This document shows positions 24,072 to 31,851 of a stretch of DNA of 33,492 nt, piece after piece. Under the pieces are notes generated by a model that was not told the origin of the DNA, searched no databases, and saw only the letters and a program-made list of their open reading frames with translations. Source of the DNA: Chloroflexi bacterium UBA4730 (lineage in GTDB: Bacteria > Chloroflexota > Limnocylindria > P2-11E); NCBI GenBank assembly GCA_002404155.1, contig DHJC01000082.1, forward strand, positions 65,056-98,547, given 5' to 3'. The position numbers were made by a program, and so were the translations under genes. Position 1 is the stretch's first letter; every line of letters starts with the position of its first letter.

Positions 24072-25309
24072 GAGGCTTCCATCGCGTCGAGCATCCGTGG
24101 CCAGACGTAGCGGCGCGCGGTCGACCGTCCGTCGGCGCGGATTCGTTTGCCGAGCTCGGGGCGCGATCGGAGGGCGGCCAGGTGGGTCAGGAGCTCGCGC
24201 GGATCATCCGACTGCACGACGACCGAATTCCCGTACGGGATGGCGTAGTCCTCGCCCGTCCGTCCCACGAACGCGACACCGCCCGCGCCCATGACCTCGA
24301 GACCGACGAGCCCGAACGGCTCTTTCTCGGAGTTCGCCAGGACGCCGTCCGCCGCCGCATACAGCGCGCGCAGCGCGGGCTCGCTGACGAAGAAGTCCAG
24401 GAACGCGACGTCGGCCTGGACCTGCTGGAGCGCCGCGGCGAGGTCTCTGGGCGCCGCGTTCGCGTCGAGCGCCACACGCTCGACGGTCAGTCCCTGTTCT
24501 CGGATGCGCGCGCCGACGACGTCCGCGTACTCGTTGCGACTGCCGCGCATCATGAACCGCGGCCGCGCCCCAATGTCGCGGAGATGGGCGACGGCGTCGA
24601 TCGCCCAGAGCCACCGCTTGTCGGCATCGAATCGCGCGACCTTCACCAGACTCGGCCGTCCGGCCAGGCCCGCGCGCATCGCGCGCACGTGCGCCTGAGG
24701 CACCGGCTCCGCGAATCGGGTGGCGATCCCGTTCGGGAGGATCTCGGGCTCGACGCCCGACTTCACCATCTCCGCTCGCATGAATCGGGAGATCGTGGTG
24801 ATCGTCGCGGACCGCCCGAGGAGCGGGAAGTCGATGCTGCCAAAGCCGTACGTGTTGTTGGCGTTCCAGAACGGCGTGATCGCGTCGCGGAGCCCGGCCC
24901 GCTGGGCGAGCACGGTCGTGTTGATCGCGGCATTGGCGGTCTGCCAGTCCTCGAAGAGCAACACCGCGCGCTTTCCCTGGCGCGCGGCGGGAACGACGAC
25001 CTCGTCGAGGAGATGCGGCGGCACGGTGCGTCCGAAATCGCGCCACTTCCCGTCCTCGCCGTCGTACACGTCCTTGGGGTGGTAGCGCGAGATCCATTGG
25101 CCCCACCGCTCGAGGAGCAGCGTGCCGTCATTCCGGAGCTCGGTCGCTGGGAGCGTGGGATCTCCGACGAAGAGGTGGCGGACCCGGTGGCCGCGCGCGA
25201 TGAGCGCCTCGGCCAGGTCGTTCATCCGCGTGGCGAGCCCGCCGACGAAGGAGTAGCGATCCGGCCCCTCGAATCCGATGAGGACGACCTCGCTGATCTC
25301 CGCGCTCAT
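24044..25309 (-). CDS. GT4-like glycosyltransferase
   Basis: 421 residues from ATG 25309; the longer open frame upstream is antisense to serS. GT-B fold: an N-terminal half with FVGGLATRMNDLAEALIARGHRV, and a C-terminal nucleotide-sugar domain with SEKEPFGLVGLEVMGAGG, the E-x7-E region of retaining GT4 enzymes. The sugar and acceptor are unknown; glucan, trehalose-like or cell-surface synthesis are all possible. A TACGAT box 7 nt before ATG 25309 suggests a leaderless message; ATG 25318 is less likely because the box overlaps it. Divergent from serS; overlaps the lipoprotein start by 28 nt if GTG 24071 is used. Confidence 0.88.
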   Translation of the reverse strand: MSAEISEVVLIGFEGPDRYSFVGGLATRMNDLAEALIARGHRVRHLFVGDPTLPATELRNDGTLLLERWGQWISRYHPKDVYDGEDGKWRDFGRTVPPHLLDEVVVPAARQGKRAVLLFEDWQTANAAINTTVLAQRAGLRDAITPFWNANNTYGFGSIDFPLLGRSATITTISRFMRAEMVKSGVEPEILPNGIATRFAEPVPQAHVRAMRAGLAGRPSLVKVARFDADKRWLWAIDAVAHLRDIGARPRFMMRGSRNEYADVVGARIREQGLTVERVALDANAAPRDLAAALQQVQADVAFLDFFVSEPALRALYAAADGVLANSEKEPFGLVGLEVMGAGGVAFVGRTGEDYAIPYGNSVVVQSDDPRELLTHLAALRSRPELGKRIRADGRSTARRYVWPRMLDAMEASWEAAAWLG

Positions 25310-25343
25310 GGCGGGCATCGTAGGCGAGCCCGATACTGACGCC
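25310..25343. promoter_or_regulatory. Divergent promoter region of serS and the glycosyltransferase
   Basis: Only 34 bp separate the two starts. On + GATACT (25332-25337) lies 6 nt before GTG 25344. On - TACGAT (25322 to 25317) lies 7 nt before ATG 25309. No Shine-Dalgarno sequence precedes either start, so both messages would be leaderless with back-to-back promoters. Confidence 0.45.
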
Positions 25344-26606
25344 GTGCGACCACTCGATCTCATCCGCGAGGACCCGGAGCGGGTACGCGCGATGCTCGCC
25401 GCGCGCGGTTTCGAAGCGCCGCTGGACCGGATCATGGAGCTCGACACGAAGGCCAAGGCCATGCGCGGCAACGTCGAGGCGCTCCGGGCGGAACGCAACA
25501 AAGCGAGCAAAGGCGGTCCCCCGACCGATGAGGTCAAGGCGAACATGCGGGACGTCGGGGAGAAGATCGCGGCGATCGAGAAAGAGCTCGCGGGCGTTGA
25601 GGAGCAGCTCAACGCCGATGTCCTCTGGATCCCGAACGTCGTCGACCCCGACGTGCCGATCGGTACGGGCGAAGCGGACAACCCGGTGGTACGCGAGGAT
25701 TCACCCAAGCCGCTCTCGTTCCCGGGCCTACCGCACTGGGAGCTCGGCGAGCGCCTCGGGATCCTGGACATCCCCCGCGGCACCAAGCTGTCGGGCTCGC
25801 GGTTCTACCTGTTCCGCGGCGCGGGCGCGGCCCTGCAGCGCGCGCTCATCACCTGGATGCTCGACGTCCACGTCGCTGACGGCTTCACCGAGATCTATCC
25901 GCCACCGGTCACGCGTCGCGAGACGCTGTTGGCGAGCGCACACCTCCCGCACTTCGACGAGAACCTCTATCGCGACGAGGATGACGACATCTGGTTGATC
26001 CCCACCGCCGAGCCGCAGCTCGTCTCGCTCCACCGGGACGAGACGATCCCGTTCGAGAAGCTGCCGCTCCGCTACGTCGCGTACACCCCGTGCTTCCGGC
26101 GCGAGCACATGAGCGCGGGCCGCGACGTCCGCGGCATCAAGCGCGTCCATTGGTTCGACAAGGTCGAGATGGTCGTCCTCACCCCGCCCGAGGACTCGCG
26201 TCGCATGCTCGACGAACTCACCGGGCGCGCGACGATGCTGCTCGAGCGGCTCGACCTCCCGGTCCAGGTGACCGAACGCTGCAGCGGCGACCTCGGCTTC
26301 GTCGCGAAGAAGGGCTTCGACGTGCAGGCCTGGGGACCGGTGATGGGGGAATGGCTCGAGGTCTCATCGTGCAGCGACGGCGGCTCGCTCCAGGCGGAGC
26401 GCGCCAACATCCGCTTCAAGCGCGACCTGAAGGGCAAGGCCGAGCGCCCGCACATCCTCAACGCCTCCGGCGTGGCACTGCCCCGATTGATGATCGCGAT
26501 CATGGAGAACTACCAACAGGCCGATGGCTCGCTCGCGATCCCGACGGTGCTGCGCCCGTACCTGCACGGCCGCGAGCGGATCGCCGCCGGCGAGTTCGCC
26601 GGCTAA
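25344..26606 (+). CDS. serS: Seryl-tRNA synthetase
   Basis: 420 residues from GTG 25344 (family N-terminus RPLDLIREDPERVRAML); the frame opens earlier at 25278 within the promoter region. It charges tRNA-Ser and tRNA-Sec with serine. The N-terminal tRNA-binding coiled coil spans about 28-105. Class II motifs: TAEPQLVSLHRDE, motif 2 in YVAYTPCFRREHMSAGRDVRGI, motif 3 in GVALPRLMIAIMENYQ. The serine-binding SCSDGG block is present. Tail-to-tail with the cyclase gene: stops overlap at CTAA (26603-26606). Confidence 0.95.
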   Translation: MRPLDLIREDPERVRAMLAARGFEAPLDRIMELDTKAKAMRGNVEALRAERNKASKGGPPTDEVKANMRDVGEKIAAIEKELAGVEEQLNADVLWIPNVVDPDVPIGTGEADNPVVREDSPKPLSFPGLPHWELGERLGILDIPRGTKLSGSRFYLFRGAGAALQRALITWMLDVHVADGFTEIYPPPVTRRETLLASAHLPHFDENLYRDEDDDIWLIPTAEPQLVSLHRDETIPFEKLPLRYVAYTPCFRREHMSAGRDVRGIKRVHWFDKVEMVVLTPPEDSRRMLDELTGRATMLLERLDLPVQVTERCSGDLGFVAKKGFDVQAWGPVMGEWLEVSSCSDGGSLQAERANIRFKRDLKGKAERPHILNASGVALPRLMIAIMENYQQADGSLAIPTVLRPYLHGRERIAAGEFAG

Positions 26607-29600
26607 GCCGACTCGGGCCGGGCCTGATCCGCGCCCGCGATGGCGGCGCGGGTCTCGGCCACGAGATGGCGCGGACCGAGCCGCTCGAAGGTCTCGAGCG
26701 CCGCCACCAGATCGATCAGCGCGCCGGCCGCGTCGCCTCGAGCCGCGAGGAGCCGCCCGCCGGCGAGGCGCATGGTCGCGATCGCGATGGGCAGGTTCAG
26801 CCGGTACGCGGCCTCGAGCGACACGGCCCTCGCGGCGTCGGCTCCCGCGAGATCGTTCGCCGCGAGGGCCGTCTCAACGAGCGCCGGTCCGATCTCCGCA
26901 GCGCACCGGCGGCAGCGGTGCGCGCGCTGGGCGGCGGTGGCCGCGCTCGCGTGCTCGCGCGCCTCCTCGACCGCGCCGCGCGCGACGGCGACGCGCGCGA
27001 GCTCGGCGGAGATGAGCGCCGCGAGATGCACCTCGTCGCCGGAGCGCGGCGCGACGACGCGCGCCTCCTCGAGGGTCGTCGCCGCGAGCGCGAGGTCCGG
27101 CTGCCGGAGCGCCAGCCGGCCAAGGGCGAGCAGCGTGCGCGCGGCGTCGGCTTCCGCGGGCGCGTCGGGAACGTTCGGATCGGCGAGTGCGAGCGCGCGT
27201 TGCAGCGCGCGATGCGATTCGTCCTCGCGGCCCATGAGCTCCTGGGCCTTCGCGAGGGCCCGGAGGGCCCGGGCCTGTCCACCGATGTCGCCGACCCGTG
27301 CGGATGTCGCGAGGAGCTCGAGCGCGAGCGGCTCGGCCTCGTTCGCCTCGCCGCGATCCAGCGCCGCCACGGCCTGTGCCGCGAGGGTGCGCGACAGCGC
27401 GGACAGATCGCCAAGACGCGTGGCCAGCTCGGAGCAGCGCACGAGCGACCGCCGAGCTTCCTCCGGGAGCCCGCAGTCCGTCGCGCAGGCGACCACCGCC
27501 GCCTCGGCCTCGAGCTCACGGATCCCATCGCCCGCGCTCTGCGCTTCGCGCACGGCGATGCGCGCGATGGTGAGCGCCTCCGACGGGCGGTCGTCCGCGC
27601 GGGCGAGCGCAGCCTTCGCCAGGGTGAGCTCCGCGCGCTCGCTGCCGAACGACGGCGTGAGCCGCTCGGCGTCCGCAAGGTGTTCGGCCGCACGTTCGAT
27701 CATCCCCAGGCGAGCGGCGATCCGGCCGGCGCGACGGCGCAGCGCGGCGCGCAGATCGCTCTCGGGCAGGCCGGTCGCGAGCGCCTCCTCGGCGGCCAGC
27801 AGCGCGTCGTCGCGGGCACCGAGACCCGCGGCCGCGTCCGACGCCGCGAGCAACGCGCGGGCGCGTTCGGTCGTGCCGTCGGGCAAGCGAAGTGACAGTG
27901 ACGCGGCGAGCCGGTAGTGGTGGAGGGCGCCGTCGAGGTCGTGCAGGGAGCTCGCGCGCTCCGCGGCGCGAAACGCATAGTCGATGGCGCGCATCGTGTG
28001 GGTCGAGGCCGCGAAATGCACCGCTAGGAGCGCGGGCTGCTGCACCGCGACCTCCGGTCGGCCGGACTCGATCGCGAGGCCGACGCGGCCGTGCAGCTCC
28101 TCGCGGTGGCGCGCGAGCATCGCGCCGTAGACGACCTCGCGCAGTCCGGTCTGGGTGAATCGCTGGAGATCGCCTTCGGGCTCGATGATTGCAGCGGCGG
28201 TGAGCCGCTCGAGCGCGCCGTCGACGTCGACCTCCGCGCCATAGATGGATCGGAGCAGCGCCGCGTCGAACGTGCGGCCGACGACCGAGGCGGCGTGCAG
28301 TACGCGCCGATCGGGCGGCGCGATGAGGTCGACCCGCCGAAGGAGCAGCTGCTGCAGCGAGTCGGGGAGCGCCGGCCGTTCGGACAGGTCGACGAGCGGG
28401 CTCGCCCCTTCGCGCTCGACGATGACCCCGCTGCCGGTGAGCAGGCGAACGGCCTCCTCGCAGTACGCAGGGTTCCCGCCGGCGTGTTCCGCGATCTCGC
28501 GGTCCACGCCGCCCGTCGGGACCAATGTGCGCACGAGCGCCTCCGTCGCCGTCGCGTCGAGCGTCCGCAGCCGAAGCTGGACATGCTCGCGCGTCGTCGC
28601 CCAGGACGCGGTGAAGTCCGGGCGGTGGGCCACGACGGCGAGCGCCCGGGACGAGCCGAGTCCGGACGCGAAGACCACCACGGTGGAGAGCGACTGCGGG
28701 TCGATCCATTGCAGGTCGTCCATCGCGATGACCAGTCCCTGCGCGTCAGCGACGCGTCCGAGCAGGCTCGCGAAGCCTCGCGTGAGGATGCGCCGCTTCG
28801 TCTCGCCGGACATCGCCGGCATCTCGACGCCGTATCCGAGCGCGGCGAGGATCAGCGCCCGGGTGTCCGGTTCGATGTCCGGCTGCGTCTCGGTGATGAG
28901 CTGGAGCGCGTGATCCGCCGACGCCGTACGCCGCATGCCGACGACCCGGCGCAGGAGGTCGCCGATCGCGCCGTACGAGCGGTGCTCGTCGTACGGGGTG
29001 CCGCGGACCCGACCGACGCGCGCGCCGCGTACTCGCGGATCGGCGATGAGCTCGTCGATGAGCCGGGACTTCCCGAGGCCGGACTCGCCGACGATGGAGA
29101 CGAGCCGCCCGCGCCCGGCGAGCGCGTCGTCGAGCGCGCTCAGGAGCGTGGCCATCTCGTCGTCTCGGCCGACGAGCGCCGTGCGCCGCTCGGGAGCGAC
29201 GTCTTCCGCCGCCGCGCCGACGAGCCGCCACGCCGCCACCGGCGCGGTCTTCCCCCGAGCGACGACCGGTGGGTGCGGCTCGTAGACAAAGAGTCCAGGT
29301 GTCCGCCGATACGTCGCGTCGCCGACGAGGATCTCGCCGGGCTCCGCGGCCTGCTCGAGCCGGGCCGCGACGTTGACGGCGTCGCCCAGGACACCGAATT
29401 CGCTCTCGCGATCGCCGATGGTCCCGGTGACCGCGATGCCGGTGTTGACGCCGATCCGCAGCGCGAGCCGCCGCTCGGTCTGCTCCACGATCCGTTCGTT
29501 CGCGCGCTCGAGCGCCGCGAGGATCGCGAGCGCCGCGCGCTGGGCCTGCTCCGGATGATCGGGCGAGTCGTCGCCGACAGCGCCGAAGGCCGCGACCACG

Positions 29601-29941
29601 GCATCGCCGATGTACTTCTCGATGAGCCCGCCGTTCGTGCGGATGTCGGCCGCGATCAGATCCCACACCGTCCGCATGCTCTCGTGCAGCTCTTCAGGAT
29701 CGAGGTGCTCCGCGAGCGCGGTGAATCCCGAGATGTCCGCGAAGAGCACCGTGATCTGACGCGTCTCGCCGCTGCGCTGTTCGGCGTCGGTGCCGAGCCG
29801 GGAGCCGCACCGCCCGCAGAACACGAAGCTGGCCGGCATGTCGGCGCCGCAGCGGGGGCAGCCCGAGGCAAGCTCGATGCCGCATTGACCGCAAAAGCGC
29901 ATGCCAGTCGGATTGCCATACCCGCAGGAAGCACATAGCAC
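26603..29941 (-). CDS. Zinc-ribbon adenylate cyclase / AAA ATPase / TPR regulator
   Basis: 1112 residues from GTG 29941. Domains: a double zinc ribbon (Cys3, 6, 17, 20, 28, 31, 42, 45); a class III nucleotide cyclase (about 60-245) with metal Asp69 and Asp113, base-contacting Lys109 and Asp187, and Asn190/Arg194, so it looks catalytically complete; an AAA-type ATPase with Walker A GESGLGKS (285-292) and Walker B VIAMDD (Asp408/409); and a long helical TPR-like tail (about 650-1112). The architecture recalls the cyclase-ATPase regulators common in Actinobacteria and Chloroflexota. It likely makes cAMP or cGMP in response to an unknown signal. A TACCCT box lies 9 nt before the start. Confidence 0.9.
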   Translation of the reverse strand: MLCASCGYGNPTGMRFCGQCGIELASGCPRCGADMPASFVFCGRCGSRLGTDAEQRSGETRQITVLFADISGFTALAEHLDPEELHESMRTVWDLIAADIRTNGGLIEKYIGDAVVAAFGAVGDDSPDHPEQAQRAALAILAALERANERIVEQTERRLALRIGVNTGIAVTGTIGDRESEFGVLGDAVNVAARLEQAAEPGEILVGDATYRRTPGLFVYEPHPPVVARGKTAPVAAWRLVGAAAEDVAPERRTALVGRDDEMATLLSALDDALAGRGRLVSIVGESGLGKSRLIDELIADPRVRGARVGRVRGTPYDEHRSYGAIGDLLRRVVGMRRTASADHALQLITETQPDIEPDTRALILAALGYGVEMPAMSGETKRRILTRGFASLLGRVADAQGLVIAMDDLQWIDPQSLSTVVVFASGLGSSRALAVVAHRPDFTASWATTREHVQLRLRTLDATATEALVRTLVPTGGVDREIAEHAGGNPAYCEEAVRLLTGSGVIVEREGASPLVDLSERPALPDSLQQLLLRRVDLIAPPDRRVLHAASVVGRTFDAALLRSIYGAEVDVDGALERLTAAAIIEPEGDLQRFTQTGLREVVYGAMLARHREELHGRVGLAIESGRPEVAVQQPALLAVHFAASTHTMRAIDYAFRAAERASSLHDLDGALHHYRLAASLSLRLPDGTTERARALLAASDAAAGLGARDDALLAAEEALATGLPESDLRAALRRRAGRIAARLGMIERAAEHLADAERLTPSFGSERAELTLAKAALARADDRPSEALTIARIAVREAQSAGDGIRELEAEAAVVACATDCGLPEEARRSLVRCSELATRLGDLSALSRTLAAQAVAALDRGEANEAEPLALELLATSARVGDIGGQARALRALAKAQELMGREDESHRALQRALALADPNVPDAPAEADAARTLLALGRLALRQPDLALAATTLEEARVVAPRSGDEVHLAALISAELARVAVARGAVEEAREHASAATAAQRAHRCRRCAAEIGPALVETALAANDLAGADAARAVSLEAAYRLNLPIAIATMRLAGGRLLAARGDAAGALIDLVAALETFERLGPRHLVAETRAAIAGADQARPESA

Positions 29942-29998
29942 GGCGCCGTGAGGGTACTGCCCGCAGGCAGGCGCCCGGGTGTCGCGGCGGGCGCAGGC

Positions 29999-30637
29999 TT
30001 ACGCGCGCAGGAGCAGGAGCCCGCCGGCGACCGAGAGCAGCGCAAGAACGCCCAACCAGAGGATGAGCCCATACACCAAGATGCTGAGTTCGGGTCCCAC
30101 GCGCGGCGCATCCGGCGACGCGGCCGCGTCGCGGGCCAGCTGCTGGACCCGGTCCCGCAGCGTGCGCACGGTGTCGCGCACCGACGTGATGTCGCCCGAG
30201 TTGCGGTTGATGGCCTCGCTGAGCGTCGAGAGATCCGCCGAGACGCCCTTCAGCTCGTCGGTATTGCGGCGGAAGCTTTGAGAGATCGGCAGGAACGGTT
30301 GGGCGCCGAGGAAGTTGATCCCCATCGCGTCAGCCAGCTGCCCGCTGGTGGCCGACGCGTCGTTCAGGAGCTGTGACGCGTGCGCGGAAGATGTCCGTGC
30401 GTCATCCAGGCTCTTCCCGAACCCATCGAATGCCGTCGCGGTCTGATCCAACGCCGTCGCGGCCGCCGCGAGGGAGTCACCCGCAGAGTCGGCGGCGACG
30501 GTAGCCCGCGTCAGCAGCGGCCCGACCGCGCCCAGCGCGACGATCACGAGTACCAGCCCCAGCAGGCCGTTCGCGATGAGCGTCAGGCCCATCAGTCGAA
30601 GGGTGCCGCGGGGCGTACGGCGGGAGGGTTCGGACAT
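29999..30637 (-). CDS. Membrane-anchored coiled-coil protein
   Basis: 212 residues from ATG 30637; the frame opens 21 nt earlier at TTG 30658. One helix lies near residues 14-42 (LMGLTLIANGLLGLVLVIVALG) and one at the end (about 185-210). Between them is a long heptad-rich region full of Ala, Thr, Asp and Ser, like the signalling part of chemoreceptors but without their hairpin tip. It ends 57 nt before the cyclase gene on the same strand, so the two may be co-transcribed. That gap holds a 7-bp hairpin (29971-29977 with 29988-29994). Function unknown. Confidence 0.7.
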   Translation of the reverse strand: MSEPSRRTPRGTLRLMGLTLIANGLLGLVLVIVALGAVGPLLTRATVAADSAGDSLAAAATALDQTATAFDGFGKSLDDARTSSAHASQLLNDASATSGQLADAMGINFLGAQPFLPISQSFRRNTDELKGVSADLSTLSEAINRNSGDITSVRDTVRTLRDRVQQLARDAAASPDAPRVGPELSILVYGLILWLGVLALLSVAGGLLLLRA

Positions 30638-30675
30638 GCGGAATAGCGAATGCAACAACCGCGCCGGACGGCTGG

Positions 30676-30684
30676 TGCTACCAT
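30676..30684 (+). promoter_or_regulatory. Extended -10 promoter of the zinc-ribbon gene
   Basis: TGC followed by TACCAT at 30679-30684: an extended -10 pattern (TGn-TANNNT). A start near 30691 would give a leader of about 106 nt. No -35 box was recognised. Confidence 0.45.
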
Positions 30685-30719
30685 ATGGGGACTACAGGTC
30701 ACGGCACGACGATCGATCC

Positions 30720-30792
30720 AGAAGGTTTCGAGGACTTCTCCTTTCGGCCCGAGGTGGTGCGATTCGGGTCCGGACCAGGAAATAAGGAGAAG
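30720..30792 (+). promoter_or_regulatory. RNA leader that can mask the ribosome binding site
   Basis: CTTCTCCTT (30735-30743) is the exact reverse complement of AAGGAGAAG (30784-30792), which contains the Shine-Dalgarno sequence. Upstream AGAAG (30720-30724) can instead pair with CTTCT (30735-30739), an alternative structure that frees the site. The enclosed part holds the perfect palindrome GGTCCGGACC (30767-30776). This is the layout of a translational switch or RNA thermometer. Confidence 0.55.
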
Positions 30793-30796
30793 CCAA

Positions 30797-31141
30797 ATGA
30801 GCTTCAGCGACATCACTCTCACCTGTAAGGACTGCGGGAACCCGTTTGTGTTCACCGCGGGGGAGCAGGAGTTCTACCAGCAGCGGGGCCTGATGAACCA
30901 GCCGGGCCGGTGCAGCGACTGCCGTGCGGCGCGTAAGGCGACGGGCGGCGGCGGCTCGAGCTACGGCGGCGCTTCGCGTGGTGGTGGCGGCGGCGGCGGA
31001 TATGGTGGGGAGCGCGAGTTCTTCACCGCGACCTGCTCGTCGTGCGGCAAGGAAGCGCGCGTGCCATTCCAGCCGCGCGGTGACAAGCCCGTCTACTGCA
31101 GCAGCTGCTTCGAGACGCGTCGACCGGCTAGTCGGTACTAG
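30797..31141 (+). CDS. Small zinc-ribbon protein with glycine-rich linker
   Basis: 114 residues from ATG 30797 with AAGGAG 7 nt upstream. An N-terminal zinc ribbon has Cys10-x2-Cys13 and Cys39-x2-Cys42, like the short CxxC probable zinc-ribbon family. A Gly/Ser linker (50-71) leads to a second ribbon, Cys80-x2-Cys83 and Cys101-x2-Cys104, with basic residues. The layout suggests nucleic-acid binding, perhaps an RNA-binding or cold-shock-type role (inference; no cold-shock fold seen). Single-gene unit with a clear terminator right after the stop. Confidence 0.85.
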   Translation: MSFSDITLTCKDCGNPFVFTAGEQEFYQQRGLMNQPGRCSDCRAARKATGGGGSSYGGASRGGGGGGGYGGEREFFTATCSSCGKEARVPFQPRGDKPVYCSSCFETRRPASRY

Positions 31142-31146
31142 TCGCA

Positions 31147-31180
31147 AAAGGGCCGGGCTCTCTCAAGAGCCCGGCCCTTT
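31147..31180. terminator. Strong bidirectional intrinsic terminator
   Basis: A perfect 14-bp stem (31147-31160 with 31167-31180), one more T-A pair and loop CTCA. Left arm begins with AAA and right arm ends with TTT, so it could work both ways. It starts 6 nt after the zinc-ribbon stop. Confidence 0.9.
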
Positions 31181-31194
31181 AGCATTCCATCTTG

Positions 31195-31413
31195 ATGCCG
31201 ATCGAGACCGTTATCCGACTGAGCGGTGGCCCGCTCTCGAACAAGATCGTCAACGCCGGTCCGGTCAAGCTCGGTTCCCTCATCCGGCTCACCCGTCAAT
31301 CGGGGTCGCCCGTGTTCTATCGCATTACCAAGGTCGATGAGGTCCCGAATCGCACGTCCTACACCGCGAGCGCGAAGTTCGAGCCGAAAGGCGACATCCG
31401 CCCCGCCAGCTAG
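31195..31413 (+). CDS. Small hypothetical protein
   Basis: 72 residues from ATG 31195, or 73 from TTG 31192. Beta-rich, basic, starting PIETVIRLSGGPLSNKIV; no family recognised. TAGCAT at 31180-31185 is 6 nt before the TTG and 9 nt before the ATG, so the message would have almost no leader. The stop shares CTAG (31410-31413) with the TfoX-like gene on the other strand. Confidence 0.6.
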   Translation: MPIETVIRLSGGPLSNKIVNAGPVKLGSLIRLTRQSGSPVFYRITKVDEVPNRTSYTASAKFEPKGDIRPAS

Positions 31414-31775
31414 CGCCTCGGCCTCGTCGCCTTCTTCGCCGCGGTCTTCTTCACGGCCCTCTGCTTCTTTGGCAACGTCGCTCCGTACGCGCGTGCCTGC
31501 TCGATCCACTTGGCGAGCGCGGCGGGCTCCGCGACGTCGGATGGTGGGATGACGATGTATTCCTTCATCGGTCGTCCGGGCATCGGCTCGAACTGCCTCG
31601 CCCCGCCCTTGATCGCGCGCTCCCGAGCGGTCTCTGGCAAACGCGCGACCGCCTTGTCCTGAAAGGTTCCGGCGAACATGTTGCCGTTCAGGAAGAGCGC
31701 GGGGTAGCCGAACATCGGCTTGCGCACGACCGTCGGATCCTTGGGCGCAGCCTGATCGTCTCGCCGCGAGCTCAA
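31410..31775 (-). CDS. TfoX/Sxy N-terminal domain protein with basic tail
   Basis: 121 residues from TTG 31775; TTG is the only start before the conserved core. PMFGYPALFLNGNMFAGTF followed by ARQFEPMPGRPMKEYIVIP fits the TfoX N-terminal domain family. In gamma-proteobacteria TfoX helps induce competence, but single-domain relatives like this are widespread and of unknown role. The last 20 residues are Lys/Ala/Arg-rich (KKTAAKKATRPRR), resembling a histone-H1-like DNA-binding tail. Possible promoter: TACAGT at 31799 to 31794 on the reverse strand. Confidence 0.8.
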   Translation of the reverse strand: MSSRRDDQAAPKDPTVVRKPMFGYPALFLNGNMFAGTFQDKAVARLPETARERAIKGGARQFEPMPGRPMKEYIVIPPSDVAEPAALAKWIEQARAYGATLPKKQRAVKKTAAKKATRPRR

Positions 31776-31851
31776 GGGGGCGTCTTCTCTTCCACTGTAT
31801 CGGTGCGATTATCCCCTCGCGCGGCCGACGCGGCCTTGCCAGGAGGTCCTG

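Noticed and set aside
28091..29938. 615-codon + strand frame opposite the cyclase gene
   Set aside because: Arg/Asp/Glu-rich shadow without domains; the reverse strand has complete cyclase and ATPase motifs.
30767..30776. Perfect palindrome GGTCCGGACC as a protein operator
   Set aside because: It lies inside the transcribed leader and more likely contributes to RNA folding; no second copy was seen near other promoters.
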